From Nitrososphaerota archaeon (GTDB lineage Archaea; Thermoproteota; Nitrososphaeria; Nitrososphaerales; Nitrosopumilaceae): a stretch of 64,000 nucleotides of DNA. The position numbers and the translations under genes were made by a program. Below the pieces are notes generated by a model. The model made no database searches, had not been told where the DNA came from, and worked only from the letters and a program-made list of their open reading frames with translations. The stretch is taken from positions 77,583 to 141,582 of the forward strand of contig JAGWHF010000006.1 of assembly GCA_028866895.1 (NCBI GenBank). Reading direction: 5' to 3'. The number at the start of each line of letters is the position of its first letter. Within the stretch, counting starts at the first letter, position 1. Shown in pieces: positions 49,057 through 57,351 of the stretch.

Positions 49057-49150
49057 GCCATTTATGATAGCCGTCCGTGCATGTGCCGAGTGCAAACTAG
49101 TGCGTTTGTTACATCCTTTGTTATATAGTAAGGCACACAATTAACAGCAG

Positions 49151-49651
49151 ATGCCGATAGATCCGGATTTTCCAAAGAACCACAAGGTTGTGGGAATACA
49201 CAAGCACCAGGACCCGGACTACTTTCACTTTGTGTGGGGGCCGGGAAGGCTTGCAGACGCGTCAGAGAACGACGACGTAAAAAAGGCCTATGCGGAGAGG
49301 GGCGAGGAGCTCGTGCCGCTTGGCGTGCACGGCACCTTCGTATCGGTGGACTGGGACGTCTGCATAGCTGACGGCGGGTGCATCGAGGTATGCCCCGTGC
49401 AGGTCTACGAGTGGTACAGGACTGCAGTCGACGTCCCGGCAAAGGATGTTCCATCCACCTCAAGCCCGGGCACCGGGGAGAACCAGAAGAAGGACGGAAG
49501 GAAGGACTATACCGACAAGTCAGACCCAATTAGGGAGAAGGACTGCATATGGTGCATGGCGTGCGTTACCGTATGTCCTGTGGGCGCAATCAAGGTCTCG
49601 CAGGCAAACGTGCCGTTCCACGAGAAGGCAAGGGAGACCTTCAAGAAATAG
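49151..49651 (+). CDS. Zinc-type 7Fe/8Fe ferredoxin
   Basis: 166 aa. Two cluster motifs: CIADGGCIEVCP (three Cys, Asp in the position of the second Cys, as in 3Fe-4S or labile clusters) and CIWCMACVTVCP (full 4Fe-4S set). The N-terminal extension has His residues (HKVVGIHKHQDPDYFHF) like the zinc site of Sulfolobus-type ferredoxins. A 45-residue Lys/Asp-rich insertion separates the clusters. Electron carrier for 2-oxoacid oxidoreductases or similar. ATG is 25 bases after ttatatagt (about 49121-49129). Confidence 0.92.
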   Translation: MPIDPDFPKNHKVVGIHKHQDPDYFHFVWGPGRLADASENDDVKKAYAERGEELVPLGVHGTFVSVDWDVCIADGGCIEVCPVQVYEWYRTAVDVPAKDVPSTSSPGTGENQKKDGRKDYTDKSDPIREKDCIWCMACVTVCPVGAIKVSQANVPFHEKARETFKK

Positions 49652-49683
49652 TCCTGAATTTTTTAACATCTGTTGGATTCCAT

Positions 49684-50265
49684 CTAGACTGCAAGCAACT
49701 TTCTTGACTGCCTTCGCACCATGATGGTTACTGCAAGTATCACGGCAGCGGCAGCCGCCTCGAAGAAGATCCAGTCCGCGTTTGGAAACGATATGGCGTG
49801 GCCGTAGAACGGTACAAGCAGCGGGAACTTGCCGTCGTTTCCTGCAAAGGTGTCAAACGAGAGGTGGGCAAGCACTGCAGCAAGGGCCGCAGCGCCGAGC
49901 CTGTAGTCTTTTCTTCCGAAGATGAGCATGAGGACGACTATGGAGATGGCTGCAAAGGCAATCGAATGGGACATCCTTGGGAGGGCATCGAGTCTGAACA
50001 GCGCTATCATGTGGTCAGAGTCTATAAGTACCGCAAAGAAGCCGGTGGCGACGGCATACCTTGCGCTGAGAAAGAGCGCGCCTGGCAGGAGACCCCATAT
50101 GAGGTGGCCTCCGATCTCGTGCAGGTTCAGCCCTCCGGCGGGGTTTGCAAGAGGGACCCTCTCGGGCATGAACATGCCGCCAAACGAAAAGGCGGCGGAA
50201 AGGGCGCAGAAGACAAGCGAGGCCTTGATTATGAATTGTGCGTCCATTTTCAAGGGTCTGTGCAT
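49684..50265 (-). CDS. Membrane-bound metal-dependent hydrolase-like protein (YdjM/DUF457-like)
   Basis: About 193 aa with four or five membrane helices. Conserved-looking polar groups inside hydrophobic surroundings, NLHEIGGHLIWG, VLIDSDHMIAL and AHLSFDTFAGNDGK, suggest a metal site as in the YdjM/LexA-regulated membrane hydrolases. ATG 50265 follows GGGAGG by 2-3 bases and lies 25 bases after a TATA-like aaaaatatgg; an ATG at 50247 is the alternative. Substrate unknown. Confidence 0.72.
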   Translation of the reverse strand: MHRPLKMDAQFIIKASLVFCALSAAFSFGGMFMPERVPLANPAGGLNLHEIGGHLIWGLLPGALFLSARYAVATGFFAVLIDSDHMIALFRLDALPRMSHSIAFAAISIVVLMLIFGRKDYRLGAAALAAVLAHLSFDTFAGNDGKFPLLVPFYGHAISFPNADWIFFEAAAAAVILAVTIMVRRQSRKLLAV

Positions 50266-50408
50266 TGCCTCCCTATAATGCAAACCATATTTTTCTGTTA
50301 TGCATCAATTCGGAAAGGATAATTGCAGATCCGGTACAAAATTTGACAGAACAATAATTCTGCGTGATGGAATCTAGGGTGGATGAAAATACGAATCAAA
50401 TTTAAATG

Positions 50409-50418
50409 CATGTACATG
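50409..50418. promoter_or_regulatory. Palindrome at the VapBC promoter
   Basis: CATGTACATG is a perfect 10-bp palindrome located between the TATA (aaatttaaatg, about 50398-50407) and the ATG at 50432. Position and symmetry suit an autoregulatory site. Confidence 0.5.
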
Positions 50419-50431
50419 TATAGTATCAGTC

Positions 50432-50665
50432 ATGGGAACAACTACGATCTCCTTGAGCAACGAGGCATATCGGATTCTCAAATCACAAAAAAAGGAGGGA
50501 GAATCGTTCTCAGATCTGATACTTCGCAAGTTTGGCAAAGGTAATCCGTCTGCAATGCTTGCATACTTGAAGGAAAGCAGCGCGAATGAAGATCTCGCGG
50601 ACGCGATTGAAAAGGCAAGCAAGGAGACTCGCAGGAATCTGAAACTACACAAGGTTGATCTTTAA
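50432..50665 (+). CDS. vapB: VapB-type antitoxin (77 aa)
   Basis: TTTISLSNEAYRILKSQKKE and SFSDLILRKFGKGNPSAMLA match the DUF217/CopG-like antitoxins that accompany archaeal VapC. The C-terminal helix (IEKASKETRRNLKLHKVDL) would bind the toxin. Leaderless ATG. The VapC start follows its stop by one base. The frame is intact, whereas the toxin is not. Confidence 0.87.
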   Translation: MGTTTISLSNEAYRILKSQKKEGESFSDLILRKFGKGNPSAMLAYLKESSANEDLADAIEKASKETRRNLKLHKVDL

Positions 50666-50666
50666 G

Positions 50667-51055
50667 ATGGTATGCGTGGATACAAGTTTCGTAATATCCT
50701 TGGAACGAAGGGAAAAGGCTGCAATTGAAAAGATACAAAACCTCGAAATGGCAGGTGATCTTCTTTGTACAACTGCAGTGACGGTGGCAGAACTCTACAG
50801 GGGGCATATGCCTCTAGGGAGAGAGCCAGTGCATTAAGGGAAGTAAAAGGACTGTTGGACAGGTTTGTCATACTGGATCTGGATTATGATTCTGGCCGGA
50901 TATGGGGACAGCTTGCCCGGTCCATGAGATCCGATTCTATAGGGGACAGGGATATGTTTATTGCAAGCATTTCGCTTTCTAACAATCAAACACTTGTAAC
51001 AAGAAATATGAAACACTTTGAGCGGGTTGAAGGGCTGCGTGTAGAAGGCTGGTAG
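50667..51055 (+). pseudogene. vapC: VapC-type PIN toxin with one-base frameshift
   Basis: The first frame from ATG 50667 gives VCVDTSFVISLERREKAAIE and TAVTVAELYRG, then leaves the family and stops at 50837. The frame one base back gives AYASRERASALREVKGLLDR, LDYDSGRIWGQLARSMRSDS, GDRDMFIASISLSNNQTLVT and the stop at 51055. They join at the GGGGG run (about 50800-50804); one more G restores a 129-aa PIN protein with all acidic residues. The antitoxin is intact. Confidence 0.85.
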
Positions 51056-51099
51056 GAAATTTGTGGAAAATATGAAAAATCCAAACAACTTAAGAATCA

Positions 51100-52272
51100 T
51101 CAGTAATCTTTTTTCATGCTGATTCCCTCGTACATCTCAATAATCTTTTGGTACATTGACTCTTGGCCATAGTTGGCCTTCAGTAACTGGTTGCCATTTT
51201 GCCCCATCCTTGAGGCCTCCTGAGGATCCCTGATCAGTTCAAGCATGCTGTCTGCCCATTTGTTTTCATCGTGCGGATCCACGACAAACCCATTTTTCTC
51301 ATGAGCTATGATATCCGACATGGGCCTGATGTCTGATACGAGGACCGGCCTTTTCTGGAGGAACGCCTCCAGTATGACAAGCCCAAAGCCCTCGCAGAGG
51401 CTTGGAAAGACAAGGGCTGCAGATTCTGCAATTGTCCGCGCTTTCTCCTCCGGGGTGACGTACCCCCTAAACTCCACATTTTTCTCAATGCAAAGAGTCC
51501 TGACCAGATCCTCAAGCGTCCCTCTGTGCGGGCCGCCCCCGATTATGACGAGCCTGATGCCGGGTTCTGCCTTGCTTGCAATCCCGACCGCCCTGATTGC
51601 AACCTCGAGGTTCTTGTAGAAGACAAGCCTGCCCACGTATGCAAACTGCCTCTGGTTGGGGGCAACATCTATCGTGTGGCCCTCCTCTATCGCGTTAGGT
51701 ATGACGTGAATCGGCTTTCTTGCGCCAAACTTTATGAGGTCATCCCTTGTGGCCTCGCTGACCGTATGTATGCAGTCATGCTTCAGTTTCAGCATGATCT
51801 TCTCAAAGAACGGGGCAAGCCAGACGTTGAGCCTTGAAACGTCGCTCTGCCTCCCCCACTCCTTCCAGTAGTTTTTGCCGCACAGCGAGAATATGTCGTG
51901 GACTGTGGTTATGTGGGGCCTTGAGGCAAGCACTGAGAGCACCGAGCCTGCAAGCGCGGGCGCAAAGTTGTTTGAATGTATGACGTCCACCTTTTCTTTT
52001 TTTATTATCTGAAGTCCGGCCCTTGTCGCGTTTATGAAGTACCTGATGTTGTCGGAGAACCCGGGGGGCAGGCCACCCTTGTACTCAAGCGTCGGCTCTA
52101 CGAAGATCATCCTGATATTTTTCTCCTCGGGATAGGACTCGCCTGAAATTCTGTTTGTTATGACAAAGACCCGGTGGCCGTCCCTTGCAAGGTTCCTTGC
52201 CACCAGGCTGAAGATGTACTCCCCCCCGCCCCTTGTGGTGGAGAAGAACTGGGAGAGAAGTAGGACGTTCAT
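51100..52272 (-). CDS. Family 4-type glycosyltransferase
   Basis: 390 aa GT-B fold. The N-terminal domain has TTRGGGEYIFSLVARNLARD. The C-terminal domain has FAYVGRLVFYKNLEVAIRAV, LVIIGGGPHRGTLEDLV and SLCEGFGLVILEAFLQKRPV with the E-x7-E donor-binding motif. Retaining transferase using a nucleotide sugar; probably acts in surface glycan or lipid glycosylation, which fits the aglB system elsewhere in the window. It is a single gene, so the acceptor is unknown. Confidence 0.93.
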   Translation of the reverse strand: MNVLLLSQFFSTTRGGGEYIFSLVARNLARDGHRVFVITNRISGESYPEEKNIRMIFVEPTLEYKGGLPPGFSDNIRYFINATRAGLQIIKKEKVDVIHSNNFAPALAGSVLSVLASRPHITTVHDIFSLCGKNYWKEWGRQSDVSRLNVWLAPFFEKIMLKLKHDCIHTVSEATRDDLIKFGARKPIHVIPNAIEEGHTIDVAPNQRQFAYVGRLVFYKNLEVAIRAVGIASKAEPGIRLVIIGGGPHRGTLEDLVRTLCIEKNVEFRGYVTPEEKARTIAESAALVFPSLCEGFGLVILEAFLQKRPVLVSDIRPMSDIIAHEKNGFVVDPHDENKWADSMLELIRDPQEASRMGQNGNQLLKANYGQESMYQKIIEMYEGISMKKDY

Positions 52273-52391
52273 GAGGATGCTAGAGGCGCACCATTCTAGA
52301 ACTTTTCGTAATCCTCCAGGTAGATGGATAAACGGTTGTCCTCCCGGTCTTTTTCGACATGTATTCAGGTGTTGGTAATGGCGCAGAAAGG

Positions 52392-53159
52392 TCAGCCTGA
52401 TAGTTCAGAGTCCAGTTGCTGCTGGAATACGGAAAACGGCTGTGCCCCGGATACCGCCGTGTATCCCCTCTGGTCGTTTCCTATGAAGAATGTGGGGGTC
52501 CCTGTAACCCCGTATTTTGAGCCGTCCTGCTCGTCCTGGTTTACTGCCGTCGAATACTTTTCAGAGTCTAGGCAGGAGTTGAAGGTGCTGTTATCGAGCC
52601 CCAGCATGGATGCATAATGTTTGAACGCCTTGGCGACGTCCGTACTGTTGAGGCTGACCCAGCTGTTCTGGTTTGTAAACAGCCAGTTGTGGTACTGCCA
52701 GAACTTGCCCTGCTCGTTTGCGCACTCTGCTGCAAGCGCAGCCTCCAGGGCGTTGGGATGTATGCCTGTCAGCGGCATGTTCTTGAAGACGAACCTCACC
52801 TTTCCAGGATCAATATAGTTTTTCTCAACCTGCGGGAATGTCTGGGAAAAGAACGCGCCGCAGAAGGGGCACTCAAAGTCAGAGAACTCTACCATTGTAA
52901 CGGGCGCTGTAGGTGAGCCCATTGCCGGGCTGTCGCCCACCGAGACTGCTATCCTTGCCTGGGGGCTGGGTGTGGCTGAATAGTTTGCGGTCGGGAAATT
53001 GGTGGGAACCTGGGCAGGCTGGGACGCCGCATTGCTCTTTGCTGCATTAAAGCCCCCTGCAAGATATCCTCCAAGGAACGCCACAGCAACCAGGGCAGCA
53101 ACCATCCCGATTATCAATGTGTTATACGTTGATTTTTTTATTGTGATATCGCCTGACAA
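52392..53159 (-). CDS. Membrane-anchored DsbA-like thiol oxidoreductase
   Basis: 255 aa. Signal anchor at about residues 13-35 (LIIGMVAALVAVAFLGGYLA), a Ser/Pro-rich linker, then a thioredoxin-fold domain with VEFSDFECPFCGAFFSQTFP (CPFC), an inserted helical part, and GVTGTPTFFIG with the cis-Pro. Acts outside the membrane in disulfide formation or isomerisation. TTG 53159 lies about 30-35 bases after a TATA (gagtttaaattg, minus strand). It is placed beside a very Cys-rich surface protein, a likely client. Confidence 0.92.
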   Translation of the reverse strand: MSGDITIKKSTYNTLIIGMVAALVAVAFLGGYLAGGFNAAKSNAASQPAQVPTNFPTANYSATPSPQARIAVSVGDSPAMGSPTAPVTMVEFSDFECPFCGAFFSQTFPQVEKNYIDPGKVRFVFKNMPLTGIHPNALEAALAAECANEQGKFWQYHNWLFTNQNSWVSLNSTDVAKAFKHYASMLGLDNSTFNSCLDSEKYSTAVNQDEQDGSKYGVTGTPTFFIGNDQRGYTAVSGAQPFSVFQQQLDSELSG

Positions 53160-53320
53160 GTTACAGGCAACTGTCTTTGGCTGCTCAATTTAAACTCAGT
53201 ATCGTGCCTTGGACGTAATAATCCCATGTAGGTAATTTACACACTTGACATCCTTGTTTCGGGCTGGACTGGAAATCGCATGGATCATCAATAAATACCC
53301 CTGCCCGTTGTGTAAGACGG

Positions 53321-55732
53321 TTGGTTAGGGTAGGAACTCTGTTTGCATTTTCATTATTTGCGATGCTGTCAATTTCCTCGATTTCGACGGCATCTGCCCA
53401 GACTGTAAACCAGTGTTCTGTCAACAATGGCGGATGCTCTACAAACCCCCTTGTCACCTGCACTCCGCTTTCAACTGGCGGTGTAGTCTGCGGTCCATGT
53501 CCTACAGGTTTTACCGGCAATGGTTCTGTATGTATCCCGATCAACTATTGTGCTACCAACAATGGCGGCTGTGACCCGCTCCAAACCTGTACCAATACGT
53601 TTGGAGGTCATGTCTGCGGTCCATGTCCTGCGGGATATGTCGAAAATTCCAATGGCAGATGCGTAGTAGCTGATCCATGTGCTACCAACAATGGCGGCTG
53701 TTCCCCGCTTGTGCTTTGTACCAACCTGGGTAACGGCCAAAGATCCTGCGGTCCATGTCCGACCGGTTTTACCGGCAATGGTACTGTATGTACGCCAATC
53801 AACGCATGTACCACAAACAACGGGGGCTGTTTTCCACTTACAAAGTGCATCCCGGTTGGAACCTCCCGCATCTGCGGTCCATGTCCGGCGGGAACGTACT
53901 CGACTACGGGATCTGGAAGCTCAGCTTGTATCCCGGCCCCGGCAGGCTCGTATGTGGATACCTCAGGTGCCACGTCGGCAACTGGCTGTACAGCCGGGAC
54001 ATACCAGCCGGTCTCAGGCCAGCGCTCGTGCATCCAGGCTGACCCCGGCTACTTTGTGGGAGGAGCCAATGCCACGTCAGAATCATCATGTGCGCCGGGC
54101 ACTTTCACCAGCACGCCGGGAAGCACATCGTGCACTCTGGCCCCTGCAGGCAGCTATGCAGGTGCGGCAAATTCCACGTCAGCCACGCTCTGTGCCGTGG
54201 GGACATTTTCGGCAAGTCCTGGAAGCATTTCATGTACACCGGCCCCGGCAGGCTCGTATGTTGATACGGCAGGTGCCACGTCCGCAACACTCTGTCCTGC
54301 CGGAAACTATGCCAGCTCGCAAGGTCAGTCGTCCTGTATCCCGGCCCCGGCAGGCAGCTATGTCTCCACAAGCGGTGCAACATCATCTACACTCTGTCCT
54401 GCTGGAACATATGCTGATTCTGCAGGCCAGCAGTCATGCACTCCTGCCCCGGCAGGATCATTTGCAGCAGGTCCGGGCGCAACGTCTGCAACCCAGTGTC
54501 CAGCCGGTTCATTCTCATCTAGTCCTGGAAGCATTTCATGTACCCAGGCTCCGGCAGGCAGCTATGTGGATGCCGCAGGTGCCTCTTCTGCAACACTTTG
54601 CGCGGCAGGCACTTTCACCAGCACGCCGGGGAGCACATCGTGCACTCTGGCCCCTGCAGGCTCTTATGTGGGGGCGACCGGCGCGACAGCGTCCGCCCTC
54701 TGTCCTGCAGGAACATACTGCCCAACTTCCGGAACAGCTACCCCCCTGTCGTGTCCTGCAAATGATTTCTGTGGAGTAGGGACAGTTACTCCGATACCCA
54801 GGACAGAGCCTGTCACGTCTTCAAACGGGACTGGCCAGATCACCTTTGTCACATCAGGGGGAGGATTTTCAAGCCTTGCCCCAGTGTACCAGTCAAGCCT
54901 GCCAAGCCCGCCTCCACAAGGATCTTACCCCTACGGCTTTTTCTCGTGGTCGGTTACCGGATTTGCGCCTGCCACGTCGATTACAATCTCGTTGACATAC
55001 CCCGGCCCCGTGCCTTTGGATGCGGAATATGCCAAGCTGGTTGGAGGCTCTTGGGTGACAGTACCGATTACCGTCAGCGGCAATACCATCACCATGACAA
55101 TTTCAGACAACGGGCCGTATGATGCAAATTCCACGGCTGGAACGATCTCAGATCCTGGCGGGCTTTTGATACCAAGCCAGCTTGGTGAGAAGGAAGGCGT
55201 AATTGCGAGCCTCGGCACGCTTTCTGCCGCCACCAATGAAGACAGGCATGATCTCGGCGAGGCGATAAGGCAAGTGAGTGATAGCACGGACCCGTCACTG
55301 TGGAATGCCGACGGGCTCCACCTTGAAAGGGGAGGCGGCAAGGTGTTTGACCACGAGAAGCAGGCAGTGCAGCAACTTGCAGGCATCATAAGGCATGGCA
55401 GGGAGAATGCGACGTTTAATGGGATTGTGGAAAATAACATGGGCACCCTCGTCGGAGTGGACAAGGCGATTGCCACTACTGCCATCTCAGATGCCGCCTC
55501 AGCGGCAAGCGGGCTGTCAGGGGCCCACGCAAGGGACGCACAAAATGACTTGGCCCAGGCGCAAAAGGAGATGGCTAAGGCGTCAGACGAGACATCCAAG
55601 GGACAATACGACGCTGCAATCGACCACTACAAGAATGCATGGGGCAAGGCCCAAGACGCTATCCATGATGCCGCACAGACAGGCCACGATGGCGGGCAGG
55701 GACCACGGTTGGGCATTGACAGCAACGGCTAG
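53321..55732 (+). CDS. Cysteine-rich secreted protein with EGF-like and GCC2/GCC3 repeats
   Basis: 803 aa. Signal peptide 1-26. Residues about 30-205 hold four EGF-like units, each with NNGGC and CGPCPxGF/Y (for example CSVNNGGCSTNPLVTC). Residues about 205-475 hold eight 34-aa repeats (APAGSYVDTAGATSATLCPA type), like eukaryotic GCC2/GCC3 ephrin-receptor repeats. A beta-sandwich domain (about 500-620, SVTGFAPATSITISLTYPGP) follows, resembling choice-of-anchor domains, then a helical C-terminus. No C-terminal membrane helix is visible. TTG start with TATA about 28 bases upstream. Confidence 0.88.
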   Translation: MVRVGTLFAFSLFAMLSISSISTASAQTVNQCSVNNGGCSTNPLVTCTPLSTGGVVCGPCPTGFTGNGSVCIPINYCATNNGGCDPLQTCTNTFGGHVCGPCPAGYVENSNGRCVVADPCATNNGGCSPLVLCTNLGNGQRSCGPCPTGFTGNGTVCTPINACTTNNGGCFPLTKCIPVGTSRICGPCPAGTYSTTGSGSSACIPAPAGSYVDTSGATSATGCTAGTYQPVSGQRSCIQADPGYFVGGANATSESSCAPGTFTSTPGSTSCTLAPAGSYAGAANSTSATLCAVGTFSASPGSISCTPAPAGSYVDTAGATSATLCPAGNYASSQGQSSCIPAPAGSYVSTSGATSSTLCPAGTYADSAGQQSCTPAPAGSFAAGPGATSATQCPAGSFSSSPGSISCTQAPAGSYVDAAGASSATLCAAGTFTSTPGSTSCTLAPAGSYVGATGATASALCPAGTYCPTSGTATPLSCPANDFCGVGTVTPIPRTEPVTSSNGTGQITFVTSGGGFSSLAPVYQSSLPSPPPQGSYPYGFFSWSVTGFAPATSITISLTYPGPVPLDAEYAKLVGGSWVTVPITVSGNTITMTISDNGPYDANSTAGTISDPGGLLIPSQLGEKEGVIASLGTLSAATNEDRHDLGEAIRQVSDSTDPSLWNADGLHLERGGGKVFDHEKQAVQQLAGIIRHGRENATFNGIVENNMGTLVGVDKAIATTAISDAASAASGLSGAHARDAQNDLAQAQKEMAKASDETSKGQYDAAIDHYKNAWGKAQDAIHDAAQTGHDGGQGPRLGIDSNG
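53930..54750 (+). repeat. Eight tandem 102-bp coding repeats
   Basis: The repeat unit encodes 34 residues starting APAGSYV and containing two Cys. The copies are diverged (about 60-80 percent alike by eye) and all stay in frame. Copies at about 54105-54140 and 54615-54650 share long identical stretches, which indicates recent duplication or conversion between units. Confidence 0.8.
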
Positions 55733-55802
55733 CGTCCAAGAGACAATTACGGAAAAAATTAAAGATAAATCCAGCTGCCGCTTCTGGTGGGGGGTGGTTC
55801 AA

Positions 55803-55934
55803 ATGCCCGGGACTTGGCAGCACGTCCCAGTGGAAGGAGAACAGGCTACCTGGCTGTGCGCTGTGAACAAACAACATGTTAACCGTGAGCAGATATTACA
55901 AATAGGCAGAAAGAAATGGCTCTCAAGATACTGA
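55803..55934 (+). CDS. Doubtful small ORF (43 aa)
   Basis: MPGTWQHVPVEGEQATWLCA continues VNKQHVNREQILQ to a TGA inside the receiver gene. A TATA-like aaaattaaag (55757-55766) is 35-45 bases upstream. A related string, WQKVPREGPLAI, is encoded in the gap after the surface-protein gene at 59169 (about 59193-59234), which hints at a small conserved peptide or repeat. Not recognised; it may be non-coding. Confidence 0.3.
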   Translation: MPGTWQHVPVEGEQATWLCAVNKQHVNREQILQIGRKKWLSRY

Positions 55935-56347
55935 TTGCAGAGGATGACAAGGACCTTGCGGACTCGTACCGGATGATACTCGAACAAAGGGGCCACGAGG
56001 TAACGATAACAAGCAACGGCCTGGACTGTCAGAGGACCTTCAAGATGCACACAAGAAAAGCAGGCGGGCAGATTACCCCGTATTTTGATGCCGTCATACT
56101 GGACCATAAGATGATGGGAATGGACGGCGTAGAGACTGCAAAATTGATCCAGGAGGTGCTTCCCCAGCAAAAGATTATCTTCATAACGGGATATGGCGGA
56201 GAACTGCTGCAGAAGCTTCCGGAGCTTTCAAAGACTGCATCGGTGATGAACAAGCCTGTCTCGCCGCAGGCGCTGGTCACAGAGGTTGAGGGGTTTGCAG
56301 TCACCAAATTCCGCGAGATGACAAGGAACCGGCAGGCAAGGCGCTGA
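55916..56347 (+). CDS. Stand-alone response-regulator receiver protein
   Basis: 143 aa CheY-like domain. The acidic pair is LIAEDDKD, the phospho-acceptor Asp is in VILDHKMMGMDG (about residue 62), the conserved Thr is in IIFITGYGG, and the Lys is in SVMNKPVSP. There is no output domain. The cognate histidine kinase is not in the window. ATG about 25 bases after gatattacaa (55890-55899). Confidence 0.92.
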   Translation: MALKILIAEDDKDLADSYRMILEQRGHEVTITSNGLDCQRTFKMHTRKAGGQITPYFDAVILDHKMMGMDGVETAKLIQEVLPQQKIIFITGYGGELLQKLPELSKTASVMNKPVSPQALVTEVEGFAVTKFREMTRNRQARR

Positions 56348-56376
56348 GCGGATGCATCGGGCAAGCAATACCTAAA

Positions 56377-57081
56377 TTGAATTTTCACCTGACCGGACTT
56401 GGCGTGCATTTTTGGTGCGGTTACAATTGCCTTCTGCAGAAAGACTCCCAACTGGATACTCCAAGGGCAGTCGCAGTATCAGACGTCATCAAGATAGCGT
56501 CGGACCTTCAAAACAGGATTCCTGATAGATCGTGGATGCTCTACCTTCTTGAGATCTTCAACAGGCAGGGGATTCCAATCGAACTTGATCTTATCTGTTC
56601 CTTCAATGACGACGGCAAATTCCATGCAATATTTGGAGGGAGAAACAGATACGAGTTCAAGGTAAGGCCAGTTGTAGGGCATTCATACCTGCGCCAAATT
56701 GTAATGGAGCCGCACCAAGGAGGAATACGGTACCTCCTCATGGATGAGGTCTCGGGCCAGACAGATTCATTCCTTTTCAAGGTTGAGGGACAGTTTGACT
56801 ACCAGATATCGAGGCTGTTCACAGGCCTTGAATGGCACAACAAAACGGGTAATCTGCCCTTTTCGATACCGTACGAGGTCGAGGTCTCAAACCTAGCATA
56901 TGGTCTGCATGACGACCCGTCAGACCCCCGCTCGGTAGCATACCTTCCATACAACCAGTTGACACCGGATAGCGAGGGACTTGGAAAAGAGTATCCTGTA
57001 TTGTTTGGCGACTTTGGGGTAAGAAACGGCTTTATCACCTACAGGATAGGCCCGGGCAAGCAGGGTACGGCATACATGTGA
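56377..57081 (+). CDS. Hypothetical protein (234 aa)
   Basis: No membrane helix or signal. Beta-rich: FNDDGKFHAIFGGRNRYEFK, GIRYLLMDEVSGQTDSFLFK and EGQFDYQISRLFTGLEWHNK. It starts at TTG 56377, but acctaaattg just before this start could instead be a promoter for a shorter form beginning near GTG 56404. It directly follows the receiver gene, so a shared pathway is possible. No family recognised. Confidence 0.65.
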   Translation: MNFHLTGLGVHFWCGYNCLLQKDSQLDTPRAVAVSDVIKIASDLQNRIPDRSWMLYLLEIFNRQGIPIELDLICSFNDDGKFHAIFGGRNRYEFKVRPVVGHSYLRQIVMEPHQGGIRYLLMDEVSGQTDSFLFKVEGQFDYQISRLFTGLEWHNKTGNLPFSIPYEVEVSNLAYGLHDDPSDPRSVAYLPYNQLTPDSEGLGKEYPVLFGDFGVRNGFITYRIGPGKQGTAYM

Positions 57082-57351
57082 ATTCCTGTCGGGAAGCTTG
57101 GATGGCCTGTTAATGCTTGGTTTGCGCCGCAGTTTCGCCTTGAAAACAGGATGGGCGTAAGATATCTTGGGTCCTTGAGTATTTGGGCCTGCAGAAGACC
57201 GAATTTTACGGTGCCTGAATTGAAATGGCCGCAATATGTGGGAGGCAATTGGAAATTTCAGGTACAAAGGACTGGATTTCCAATAGGGCCGGATCCAAAT
57301 GATCACTCTTTTATAGAATATTTTTCCACTACTTTTCTAGGGATTTCGAAA

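Noticed and set aside
53471-55599. Many long ORFs on other frames of the EGF/GCC gene
   Set aside because: They are repeat-driven shadows of the Cys-rich frame and lack signal peptides and promoters.
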